This document shows, piece by piece, positions 41,043-48,578 of a DNA stretch of 53,495 nt (position 1 is its first letter; each line of letters opens with the position of its first letter). The notes below the pieces were generated by a model that made no database searches, was not told the origin of the DNA, and saw only the letters and a program-made list of their open reading frames with translations. This DNA comes from Halobacteriales archaeon QS_6_64_34 (GTDB taxonomy: Archaea; Halobacteriota; Halobacteria; Halobacteriales; Haloarculaceae): NCBI GenBank assembly GCA_003020925.1, contig PXRT01000013.1, positions 92,975 through 146,469 on the forward strand. Direction: 5' to 3'. The position numbers were made by a program, and so were the translations under genes.

Positions 41043-41329
41043 CCTTCCAGGCGCTCGATGATTTCGCTCATATCGGCCTCGGACTCGATTGACTCCTTGA
41101 TGTTCTCGCGGCGCCGGACCTCAGTAGCGGAGGCGTCGTAGGCGCGGACGTACTCGGCGCGGGAGTGTTCCTCGAAGGCGTGTTTGATGGCGAAGTACCC
41201 GTCGGGGACGACGGTCCCACAGACCTTGCAGGTGATGCGGTCGTGCTCGGTCGACTGGTGGACGATGAGCTCCTCGACGCGGTCGAACTGGCTGTCGTCG
41301 CCCTCGATGGCACACTCCCAGCGTGGCAT
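41039..41329 (-). CDS. C2H2-like zinc-finger protein (DUF7565-like)
   Basis: 96 residues. The second finger is complete: CKVCGTVVPDGYFAIKH with EEH after it (C-x2-C-x12-H-x5-H pattern). The first finger, starting ECAIEG, has the histidines (VHQSTEH) but appears to lack its second cysteine. The C-terminal half is helical and charged (ESIESEADMSEIIERLEG). I remember this as a haloarchaeal DUF (DUF7565); function unknown. Its stop overlaps that of the converging ABC-operon gene by four bases, and it is divergent from the PHP gene. Confidence 0.65.
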   Translation of the reverse strand: MPRWECAIEGDDSQFDRVEELIVHQSTEHDRITCKVCGTVVPDGYFAIKHAFEEHSRAEYVRAYDASATEVRRRENIKESIESEADMSEIIERLEG

Positions 41330-41391
41330 TGCTGACCCCAAGTATCTCCGATAATAAAAGCGTTCACCACGGCACAGCGACACTTCTCCGA

Positions 41392-42192
41392 ATGGAAACC
41401 CCTAATTGGGCGACCGGGGTAACCCGAGGCGTGACGAGCGAGGGGTTCACCGTCGACCTGCACGTCAAGGTACTCGACGAACACGTGGTCGAGCGAGCGA
41501 AAGCGCGCGGACTCGACGCCGTGGTGTATGCCCCACACTTCACTCGTCTGCCGGATATCCGGGCCAAGGCGCGGGCCTTCTCCGACGGGGAGTTGATGGT
41601 CTATCCCGGGCGGGAGCTGTTTACCGGGACCTGGCAGCGACGCCGCCACGTGCTGGCCGTCGGGCTGGACGAGCAGGTGCCGGACTTCCTGACACTCGAC
41701 GGGACGATGGCGGAACTACAGCGCCAGGACGCGGCGGTGCTGGTTCCCCATCCCGGGTTTCTCTCGGTGAGTCTCGGACTCGGGGAGCTACGGACGTACC
41801 GGGAGACCATCGACGCAATCGAGGTGTACAATCCCAAGTTCCTGCCCCACCACAGCCGCCGTGCGAGGCGGTTCGCGGGGACGACCGGACTGGACAGGTT
41901 CGCCTCTTCGTACGCCCACCTGCCGGGGACTATCGGCGAGGCGTGGGTGAGCTTCGACGAACCGGTCGACGACGAGGCAGCGTTGACAGCGGCGCTACGA
42001 GACGGCGCGCCACGACGGGTCGACTACCGTGAAGGCCCCCTCCAGACGCTCCGGCGCGGCCTGGAGTTCGCCCATCTTGGCTACGAGAACAGCTGGGAGA
42101 AGTTCGACCGCGTCATGCTACAGGGTACTCCGCCGACTCATCCGGACCACGTCGCCTACAGCGGCCAGTTCGACGACGTGAAAGTGTATTAG
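41392..42192 (+). CDS. PHP-domain-like phosphoesterase
   Basis: 266 residues of PHP superfamily layout: FTVDLHVK near the start, YAPHFTRLPDIR, VYPGRELF, LVPHPGFLS, IEVYNPKFLPHHSRR and SYAHLPGTIG. Most metal-site histidines are visible, but the opening DLHxH motif reads DLHVK, one His short, so the metal centre may be reduced. Related haloarchaeal proteins are annotated as PHP phosphoesterases of unknown substrate. ATG 41392 is preferred; the preceding bases look like intergenic AT-richer DNA. Confidence 0.75.
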   Translation: METPNWATGVTRGVTSEGFTVDLHVKVLDEHVVERAKARGLDAVVYAPHFTRLPDIRAKARAFSDGELMVYPGRELFTGTWQRRRHVLAVGLDEQVPDFLTLDGTMAELQRQDAAVLVPHPGFLSVSLGLGELRTYRETIDAIEVYNPKFLPHHSRRARRFAGTTGLDRFASSYAHLPGTIGEAWVSFDEPVDDEAALTAALRDGAPRRVDYREGPLQTLRRGLEFAHLGYENSWEKFDRVMLQGTPPTHPDHVAYSGQFDDVKVY

Positions 42193-42695
42193 GCGACCGC
42201 GCCGATGGCGTTGCCGAGTAGCTCCGTCGCTGCCGGCGGGAGATGCGACGGGACGACATACACCAGCGCGCCGACGGCGGCCAGTTCGAGTATCGTGATG
42301 GCCACCGTGACGATTTCTGCGTAGTCCGAGGAGGTCGTCACGCCGATCGGGAACCCGTACTCAGTATCCGTAATGGGGTAAAAGAGGGCGATACCTCGCT
42401 GCGACCCGACCATGTCGAGGATGTAGTGAGTCAGGACGCCGAGCCAGACCCACTGGAGGTTCCCGCCGTGATAGATGGGATGGGCGAGGAAGATGAGCAA
42501 CACCGGCAGGTTGTGGAGCGTCTTGCGGTGTTTCCCGAACGCCGTGTCCACGTCCGGGAACAGGGCGCCCAGCACGACCGGGAGGAACACCTCGGCGATG
42601 GTCTCGAACGTCGAGATATCTCCGGACGGGTCGAGGACGTACCCCAACCCGATGCTCAACAGGACCGCGTTCAGAACGTGGCCGCGCTTGTTCAT
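42189..42695 (-). CDS. Membrane-bound metal-dependent hydrolase (YdjM/DUF457-like)
   Basis: 168 residues with several hydrophobic helices. The motifs MNKRGHVLNA, GALFPDVDT, HRKTLHNLP and THYILDMVGS with HPIYHG match the LexA-regulated, membrane-bound hydrolase family YdjM/DUF457, where His and Asp residues coordinate a metal. Catalytic activity is predicted only. The stop overlaps the end of the convergent PHP gene by four bases. Confidence 0.78.
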   Translation of the reverse strand: MNKRGHVLNAVLLSIGLGYVLDPSGDISTFETIAEVFLPVVLGALFPDVDTAFGKHRKTLHNLPVLLIFLAHPIYHGGNLQWVWLGVLTHYILDMVGSQRGIALFYPITDTEYGFPIGVTTSSDYAEIVTVAITILELAAVGALVYVVPSHLPPAATELLGNAIGAVA

Positions 42696-42732
42696 CCAGG
42701 CGACCCGACGACACCCCGACCAAAAGTTCTTG

Positions 42733-43239
42733 CTACTGATTTCGGACCGTATCGAACAGGTCTTCGAGCGCACGTCTGGCGATTTTCGCTTTCACCTCGG
42801 TCCGGGAGCCCTCGAACTCGTAGTGGGCGACGGGACAGTCCGACGCACCCGTCTCCCAGGGGGCAGCGCGGGCGACGGCGATGTAGACGGTGCCGACGGG
42901 CGTCTCCGGGCTGCCGCCGGTCGGTCCGGCTACCCCTGTCGTCGCGACGCCCCAGTCGGTGCCGGCGGTGTCCCTGACGCTGCGGGCCATCTCGGCCGCG
43001 ACCGGCTCGGAGACTGCGCCGTGGTCGTCCAGCGCCTCCCGGGAGACGGCCAGTAACTCCTGTTTGGCCCGGTAGGAGTAGGTCACGAGCGAACGGTCGA
43101 AGTACGCCGACGAGCCCGACACGTCGGTCACGAGCGAGCCCACGAGCCCGCCCGTACAGGATTCGGCGACCGCGAGCGTCTCGTCGCGCTCGCGAAGCGC
43201 CGCGCCGACGCGCTGTTCGATGGGGTCGTTAGCTGTCAT
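42733..43239 (-). CDS. CinA-family nicotinamide amidohydrolase domain
   Basis: 168 residues, the stand-alone C-terminal CinA domain (PncC-like), which deamidates nicotinamide mononucleotide in NAD salvage. The signature is AESCTGGLVGSLVTDVSGSS followed by ATTGVAGPTGGSPETPVGTV. The N-terminal competence-damage (MoCF) domain is absent, as in many archaea. It starts MTANDPIEQRVGAAL and is followed by the membrane hydrolase on the same strand. Confidence 0.85.
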   Translation of the reverse strand: MTANDPIEQRVGAALRERDETLAVAESCTGGLVGSLVTDVSGSSAYFDRSLVTYSYRAKQELLAVSREALDDHGAVSEPVAAEMARSVRDTAGTDWGVATTGVAGPTGGSPETPVGTVYIAVARAAPWETGASDCPVAHYEFEGSRTEVKAKIARRALEDLFDTVRNQ

Positions 43240-43496
43240 GGCGACTCGTAAAGACGGCCACCAAATAAGGATGTAGCCCAGCGGCCGGGAGCTAGCGACA
43301 CGGTTCGACTATTTTCGTTGTCTGGCTTCTCACGCAGCGTCCCCGACGCGTACTGTCGGCTGTACCAAACTGAAGCCGACGATGAGTTTCTGTACGGGCG
43401 GACAGCCGGCAGTCTCACTCCTCGCCTGTTCGCTCTCCGGTCGGGAACGTCCGTCGGAACACTCACCTAGTGGTCTTCGATAGTAGTAACGCCCAC
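43240..43496. other. Intergenic, nothing recognised
   Basis: Between the CinA gene and the MITE I see no convincing gene, RNA or repeat. A minus-strand frame that continues upstream through it has poor codon composition and no start or family resemblance. Confidence 0.5.
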
Positions 43497-43501
43497 AAGT
43501 A

Positions 43502-43573
43502 ATACTGGTGGCTGTAAGTTCGTAAAGATATTCGCCACCGCGAATTCCTTCAGTTTGTTACAGCCACCAGTAT
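43502..43573. mobile_element. 72-bp MITE with 16-bp terminal inverted repeats and 5-bp target duplication
   Basis: ATACTGGTGGCTGTAA at 43502-43517 is repeated perfectly in inverted orientation at 43558-43573. Both sides are flanked by AAGTA (43497-43501 and 43574-43578), a perfect 5-bp direct duplication. Only 40 bases of non-coding sequence lie between the arms, so this is a non-autonomous miniature element mobilised by a transposase elsewhere. It sits directly upstream of the mscS gene. Confidence 0.75.
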
Positions 43574-43578
43574 AAGTA
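43570..43578 (+). promoter_or_regulatory. TATA-like box formed at the MITE right edge
   Basis: GTATAAGTA spans the last bases of the MITE and the target duplication. It is centred 27 bases before a GTG at 43601 and 36 before the mscS ATG, so the insertion itself may supply the basal promoter. Inferred from spacing only. Confidence 0.3.
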
Positions 43579-43609
43579 GCTGGAAAACAATAAACTGACT
43601 GTGATATTG

Positions 43610-44515
43610 ATGTTACTGCAACAACAACATCCGCTCCTGCGAGACCCGGCTGGATTTATCGTATCGGCAATACTCGATATCATCGCTGGCATCGGCGGCT
43701 TCGCCGTCACGCTGCTCACGTTCATCGTCGCGTTCGCCGTCCTGTATTTCATCGGGAAGGGGCTGTTGACCGAGATGACCCGGAAGGCGCTCAACCAGCG
43801 TGAGTTCTCGCCCGCCGTGGTCAGCCTTGGAGCGAGCATTGCCGGCGCCATCGCGCTGTTCGGGGCCGTGGCGATTGCGGCGGTCGTCGCTGGCTTCCCG
43901 GTGATTCTGGGCGCCTTCGCGACTATTGCCGGCGCGCTCGCGCTGGGTGTGGCCTTCGCTGCAGGCGACATCATCGAGAACTTCGTCGCCGGCATCTTCA
44001 TCCTCAAGGACGAACCCTTCGAGGTCGGCGACTACATCGAGTGGAGCGGCAACGGCGGCATCGTCCGTAAAATCAACCTCCGCGTCTCGAAACTCGACAC
44101 GTGGGACAACGAGCAGTTGACGGTTCCGAACGGCCAGCTCGCAAACGCCGTCGTCAAAAACACGCAGGCCCACGACACCCGACGGCTCACGGTCGACATC
44201 GGCGTCGACTACGGTTCCGACGCGGACAAGGCACGGGAGATACTCCTCGAAGAGGCCGCCGCTATCGACGGCGTGCTCGAGGACCCGGCGCCGGCCGCGC
44301 CCCTCACCACCCTGGGTGACTCCGCCATCGTGTTCAACGCACGGATGTGGATAAACCCACAGGAGACCGGTGCTGGCGGCGTCAAGCACAAGTTCACGGA
44401 GAACGTGATGGACCGCTTCGACGAAGCGGACATCGGGTTCCCCTACCCGCACACCCAGGTCGTCGGCGAGCTGGACATCAACCAGATGGAAACCAGCACC
44501 GTCGCGGACGACTAA
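43610..44515 (+). CDS. MscS-family mechanosensitive channel
   Basis: 301 residues: three N-terminal transmembrane segments (about 14-40, 56-78 and 82-108), a Gly/Ala-rich pore helix, and the MscS beta domain with GDYIEWSGNGGIVRKI, TWDNEQLTVPNG and VVKNTQAHDTRR. It releases solutes upon hypo-osmotic shock, a key risk for halophiles. ATG 43610 was chosen; a GTG at 43601 would add three residues. The promoter region carries a MITE. Confidence 0.87.
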   Translation: MLLQQQHPLLRDPAGFIVSAILDIIAGIGGFAVTLLTFIVAFAVLYFIGKGLLTEMTRKALNQREFSPAVVSLGASIAGAIALFGAVAIAAVVAGFPVILGAFATIAGALALGVAFAAGDIIENFVAGIFILKDEPFEVGDYIEWSGNGGIVRKINLRVSKLDTWDNEQLTVPNGQLANAVVKNTQAHDTRRLTVDIGVDYGSDADKAREILLEEAAAIDGVLEDPAPAAPLTTLGDSAIVFNARMWINPQETGAGGVKHKFTENVMDRFDEADIGFPYPHTQVVGELDINQMETSTVADD

Positions 44516-44646
44516 CGGGGCCCACAGCTCACTCGGCCGGGCTGAGCGGGGCACGAAGCGACCCCCGAACCACCTGATTCGGGCTCCGTTCTTGCGGTGG
44601 TGCCACCGTCCGGGAAACTTTCCGTGTCGGCACCAAAACGTGTCAT

Positions 44647-44790
44647 ATGGCCTATCAGACGACGGTCGGCTGGTCGCTCGTCTCCTCGGGTATCATCACG
44701 CTCCTGCTGGGATTTCTGCCCGGTTCTGACCTCTTCTGGGGGATACTGCTCCTGGTTGCAGGGGCGGTGACGCTGTACATCAGGCAGTGA
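44647..44790 (+). CDS. Small membrane protein (47 residues)
   Basis: A short frame starting MAYQTTVGWSLVSSG with two hydrophobic segments (about 10-24 and 28-43) and ending LYIRQ. It fills most of the gap between mscS and the aminotransferase, with haloarchaeal codon use and a Gly/Pro turn between helices, as in small haloarchaeal membrane proteins. No family or function known. The 131 bases between mscS and this frame hold nothing else I recognise. Confidence 0.5.
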   Translation: MAYQTTVGWSLVSSGIITLLLGFLPGSDLFWGILLLVAGAVTLYIRQ

Positions 44791-44827
44791 CGGAACACCA
44801 AAGGCTGTCGACCCCGCCAGACCCGGT

Positions 44828-45946
44828 ATGGACTACGAGACCCCGCAGTTCTATCGAGTCATGCAGTACGCCGCTCGCGCCGACCGTGACGTAGTGGACA
44901 TGGTCTCGGGCAGTCCGGACTGGGACCCGCCGGCGGGCGTCCGGGCGGGACTGCGCGAGTACGCTGACGGCGATGCCGGGGAGTTCCAGTACGCCCCCAG
45001 CAGAGGAGTACGCCCACTCAGGGAACACATCGCTGCCCGACACGGGGTCAGCGAGGACCGAATCGTCGTCACGAACGGCGCCGGCGAGGCCAACCACCTC
45101 GCGATGACCGGCGGCCTCGAGGGCTTCGACGGCGAGGAGATACTGCTCGTGGACCCGGTGTATCCCTACTACGCCGGCCGGGCGAACTTCCTCGAGGCCG
45201 AGACGACGTTCGTCCCGGTCGACGCCGAGGGGCGACTCGACCCCCAGGCGGTGCGGGCGGCGGCCGGTTCTGAGACGGCCGTCATCGTCGTCAACTCGCC
45301 GAACAATCCCACCGGTGCGGTGTACGACGCCGACGCGATGGCCGCCCTCGCCGCCGTCGCCGAAGACACCGACGCACTGCTCGTCTCCGATGAAGTGTAC
45401 GACCGGTTCGACTACTCGGGGCGCGTTGCCTCCGCGCTCGACTGTGGGTCGCCAAACGTCGTCGCCACGAACGCCTTCTCGAAGTCGATGGCTATCACCG
45501 GCTTCCGGGTCGGCTATGCCGTCTTCCCGCCGACCGATGGCCCGACCGGGCGGCTCATAGAGCGTGCGACGACCCGGCACATGCTGACGAACGTCAGCGG
45601 TTCGCGGCCGGCCCAGTACGCCGTCCAGCGGGCGATAGAGACCACCGATTCGAGCTACTACGAGGGGGCCCGCGACCGTCTCAGGGCCCGCATCGAGACG
45701 TTCTGTGGCGCCCTCGATGCGGTCGGTGCAGTCTACACCCGCCCCGACGGCGGCTTCTACGTGCTAGTGCGGTTTCCGGAGTTTCCGGGGACGTTCGAGA
45801 ACGCGTACCGGCTCATCGACGAGGCCGGCGTCGCTGGGATGCCCGGCGCGGCCTTCGGGTCGGCCCGGGCCGACTCGCTGCGGTTCTCGCTGACGACCCC
45901 CCGGGTCGAGACGGCCGCCGAGCGACTGGTCGACTACTTCGGATAG
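44828..45946 (+). CDS. Class I/II aminotransferase
   Basis: 372 residues, fold-type I PLP enzyme. Substrate and cofactor motifs: NGAGEANHLAMTGGL, VNSPNNPTGAVYDADAM, LVSDEVYDRF and the PLP lysine region NAFSKSMAITGFRVGY. It belongs with aspartate/aromatic/alanine-type aminotransferases; specific amino acid not assignable. It starts MDYETPQFYRVMQYAAR. It is downstream of the small membrane protein on the same strand. Confidence 0.85.
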   Translation: MDYETPQFYRVMQYAARADRDVVDMVSGSPDWDPPAGVRAGLREYADGDAGEFQYAPSRGVRPLREHIAARHGVSEDRIVVTNGAGEANHLAMTGGLEGFDGEEILLVDPVYPYYAGRANFLEAETTFVPVDAEGRLDPQAVRAAAGSETAVIVVNSPNNPTGAVYDADAMAALAAVAEDTDALLVSDEVYDRFDYSGRVASALDCGSPNVVATNAFSKSMAITGFRVGYAVFPPTDGPTGRLIERATTRHMLTNVSGSRPAQYAVQRAIETTDSSYYEGARDRLRARIETFCGALDAVGAVYTRPDGGFYVLVRFPEFPGTFENAYRLIDEAGVAGMPGAAFGSARADSLRFSLTTPRVETAAERLVDYFG

Positions 45947-45975
45947 TCGGGCTCCGGTGGCCCGCCGCGTTCGCT

Positions 45976-46434
45976 CTACCGGACGTCCGAGTCGTCTTCG
46001 ACGCCGCCCCCGGGCTCGCTCTCCGATTGCGCCTCCGAGGCATCTTGCTCGTGGGCGCCACCGTCGTCGACGGGAATCGTCCGTGCCTCCTCTTGCTGTC
46101 CCGATTCGGGCTGCATCGTCTCCCGTCGACCGCCACCACCGCCGTTGCCGACGTCGACCGGAATCCTGTCACGGAGGTCGCTGGCCAGCGATTCGACCCG
46201 ATGACGGACTGACCCCGCCCGGTCTTCGAACTCCTTGACGGAGCGGTCGACACGGTGAACGCGCTCTTTGGGAATCTGTTTCATCAGGTCGTTGCCGTTC
46301 TCTCCGGTGCCGGTCCGAACCATCCAGTGGTCCCGAGCGTAGACGATTTCTTCGTTGTCGACGGTGTCCTCTATGACGCCTTCGTCGGGGTCTTCGTAGA
46401 CGATTGTCGCCTGACCGAGTTCGAGTTGTTCCAT
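45976..46434 (-). CDS. Haloarchaeal protein of unknown function, N-terminal conserved half
   Basis: 152 residues. The first ~75 residues (MEQLELGQATIVYEDPDEG, then ARDHWMVRTGTGENGNDLMK and QIPKERVHRVDRSV) form a beta-rich, charged domain of haloarchaeal type. The last ~60 are a disordered acidic and Gly/Gln-rich tail that contains a Gly run. I do not recognise a family. It is convergent with the aminotransferase. Confidence 0.6.
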   Translation of the reverse strand: MEQLELGQATIVYEDPDEGVIEDTVDNEEIVYARDHWMVRTGTGENGNDLMKQIPKERVHRVDRSVKEFEDRAGSVRHRVESLASDLRDRIPVDVGNGGGGGRRETMQPESGQQEEARTIPVDDGGAHEQDASEAQSESEPGGGVEDDSDVR

Positions 46435-46593
46435 ACAGTTGCTCAGTTGACACTCTGGGTACTTACATACTCGGTCGAACTACCGGGGTGCTCGTACTTT
46501 CACAAACTGGCCGAATTCGACAGTCCAGCTCTCGACTGCCTTCTTCGCATCCGCCGAGACACTCCTCGCTGAAGCGGACCCGCACCTCCGCTC

Positions 46594-46734
46594 GTGGCGT
46601 TGTTTGATACGCTCACCAGCCTGATTAACCGGCTCACCGGGAGCGAAGGAGACCTCGAGACGGCACAGAACAACCGCGTGCTGTCGGTCCGTATCGACCT
46701 GCCCGGGGGAACGGACCGGCCAAGCGGGAACTGA
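46594..46734 (+). CDS. Possible small protein (46 residues)
   Basis: A GTG-started frame, ALFDTLTSLINRLTGSEGDL then RVLSVRIDLPGG, has haloarchaeal third-position bias and a helical first half. No TATA box, ribosome-binding site or family supports it. The rest of the gap between 46434 and 46880 shows nothing else I can interpret. Confidence 0.2.
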   Translation: MALFDTLTSLINRLTGSEGDLETAQNNRVLSVRIDLPGGTDRPSGN

Positions 46735-46879
46735 CAATTACCAATGGTGAACTGGCCGGAATATGTTTACGATGGTCTGTCCTTACTGTAGGCAGGTGGC
46801 AACAATTGATGGCAGGGACTGTCTGTAACGAACAAGGGGGCAATCGAACCTGCGGGCCACGAGAAGGTGTTATCACGTA

Positions 46880-48283
46880 TTGTTCTTTCTAGATGAGGAC
46901 TATCACGTCACGCGAATCGCCGGCTCGCTGGCCGAGCGGTTGGACTGTGACACGGAGAGTGTCGTCGGCGAGCCGGTGACGGACATCGTGGCACAGTCTG
47001 ACGTCGGCGCCCTCCGGGCCGCGCTCGCGCGGGTGAGCAAAATGCAGGCGACCCAGACAATCGCCTGTCACTTCGTCGTGGGTGAGGATATACTCCCGGT
47101 CGATATCGAACTCGCTCCGATAGCCTCGGAAGCGGAACTCGGGACGATTATCGGCACTGTCCATCGGGAGACGCTGGCGGACGAGCGAGCGCCGTCACAG
47201 CTGGTCCAGTTGCGAAATTTCATCGAGCTGCTGGACGATGCCGCCGTCGTCTACAAACTGACGGAGTCCGGACCCATTGTCCAGAGTGTCAACGCGGCGT
47301 TCGAAGCGACGTTCGGCTACGAGGCTCAGTACGTGGTCGGCCAGTCGCTGAACGATTACATCGTGCCGGCCGAATACGAGGAGGAAGCGACGCAGTTCGA
47401 CGAGCAGGTCGCCGACGGGAACGTAACCACGGAACTCGTCAGGCGACAGACGGCAAACGGCGTCCAGCAGTTCGCCTACCGGGGGCTCCCGATAGAGCAC
47501 GAGAACGACAGCCGGTACGGCCTGGCGATATACGCCGATATGACCGAGAAGGTCCAGGCCAGACAGCACCTCCAGGTCCTCCATCGCGTCCTCCGGCACA
47601 ACGTCCGCAACGAGCTGACCGTTATCTTCGGGATGGCCGAACGAATCCTCGACGACGACGCCTCAGAGGAGATTCGGGCGGCTGCGAGCCGAATTATCGA
47701 CAGCGCCGAGGACCTCTCGAGCGTCAGCGAGAAAGCGCGGATGGCAGAGGACATCCTCGGGGACCCACCCTCCGATACAATCGTCGAGGTCGGCAGTGCG
47801 GCCACGGACGTCATCGCCGACGCGCGGGCGACCTGGCCCGACGCGAGCATCGAGACGGACATCGAGACCCCGCTTCCGGTGTCGACGGGACTGGAAATCA
47901 GGGACGCCCTCGAGAACCTCGTAGAGAACGCCATCACGCACAACACGGATGCCACGACCGTCCGGCTGACCGCTCGGACGGAAGCGCCGATTCACGCAAG
48001 CACGAGAGGGGCCAGCCAGAACGTCGTCATCACGGTCGAAGACAACGGCCCGGGCATCCCCGAACACGAGCAGGCCGTCATCTTCGAGGGGGCGAACATC
48101 ACCCAGCTCAAACACGGGAGCGGCCTCGGCCTGTGGGTCGTCCGGTGGATCGTCGAATCGGCCGACGGGACGGTGTCCTACAGCCGGGACGACGGGTGGA
48201 CGACCATCACGCTCAGACTGCCCCTGGCCACCGACTTCGGTGAACTCAAAGGGCACGAACAGGCCAATCAGGACTCGCTGTGA
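46880..48283 (+). CDS. PAS-domain sensor histidine kinase
   Basis: 467 residues, soluble. A PAS-like N-terminal region (about 1-85), a second PAS domain (about 110-230, GPIVQSVNAAFEATFGYEA) and a haloarchaeal-type kinase core: H-box LHRVLRHNVRNELTV with the phospho-acceptor His, N-box ENLVENAITHN, DNGPGIP and GSGLGLWVV. The only in-frame start is a TTG at 46880, with open sequence before it back to 46829, so the true N-terminus may be missing or use an unusual codon. No response regulator is adjacent. Confidence 0.82.
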   Translation: MFFLDEDYHVTRIAGSLAERLDCDTESVVGEPVTDIVAQSDVGALRAALARVSKMQATQTIACHFVVGEDILPVDIELAPIASEAELGTIIGTVHRETLADERAPSQLVQLRNFIELLDDAAVVYKLTESGPIVQSVNAAFEATFGYEAQYVVGQSLNDYIVPAEYEEEATQFDEQVADGNVTTELVRRQTANGVQQFAYRGLPIEHENDSRYGLAIYADMTEKVQARQHLQVLHRVLRHNVRNELTVIFGMAERILDDDASEEIRAAASRIIDSAEDLSSVSEKARMAEDILGDPPSDTIVEVGSAATDVIADARATWPDASIETDIETPLPVSTGLEIRDALENLVENAITHNTDATTVRLTARTEAPIHASTRGASQNVVITVEDNGPGIPEHEQAVIFEGANITQLKHGSGLGLWVVRWIVESADGTVSYSRDDGWTTITLRLPLATDFGELKGHEQANQDSL

Positions 48284-48578
48284 GCTCACGCCAGTCCCGA
48301 CGGCCGACACACCTACGGCGCCGTCCACTCGAACCGGTAGACCACGTTCAGGACGCTGTCAGGCAGTAGCACCATCACGCCGTCGTCGCGTGCGACGGCT
48401 CACCATCGCCGGGAAGCGGTTCGCCGTGAGCGCGGCGGGCGAGCGCTCGCCGTAGGTTTCCTGATGGCTCCCGAACACATTGGCACAACATCTCTAAGGG
48501 TTGTATTAACAGTGCTGGTTCGACCACCCCGGCGGAGAACCCGGCGGTTCAAATACGGTGACGCCCAACCCCGTCACG
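48284..48578. other. Intergenic region with a possible gene remnant
   Basis: There is no intact gene. On the minus strand at about 48317-48378 the end of a frame reads LLPDSVLNVVYRFEWTAP before a stop, which looks like the tail of a lost protein, but an upstream stop closes the frame. Otherwise I see only a GC-rich stretch with small hairpins near 48415-48455, and the helicase promoter. Confidence 0.3.
48549..48557 (+). promoter_or_regulatory. TATA-like box for the helicase
   Basis: TCAAATACG lies about 26 bases upstream of the ATG at 48579, favouring that start over the GTG at 48558, which would overlap the box. Confidence 0.4.

Noticed and set aside
43236..43466. Minus-strand 76-codon frame in the gap upstream of the MITE
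   Set aside because: It overlaps the cinA start, has mixed third positions and no recognisable domain; I considered a transposase remnant but saw no supporting motif.
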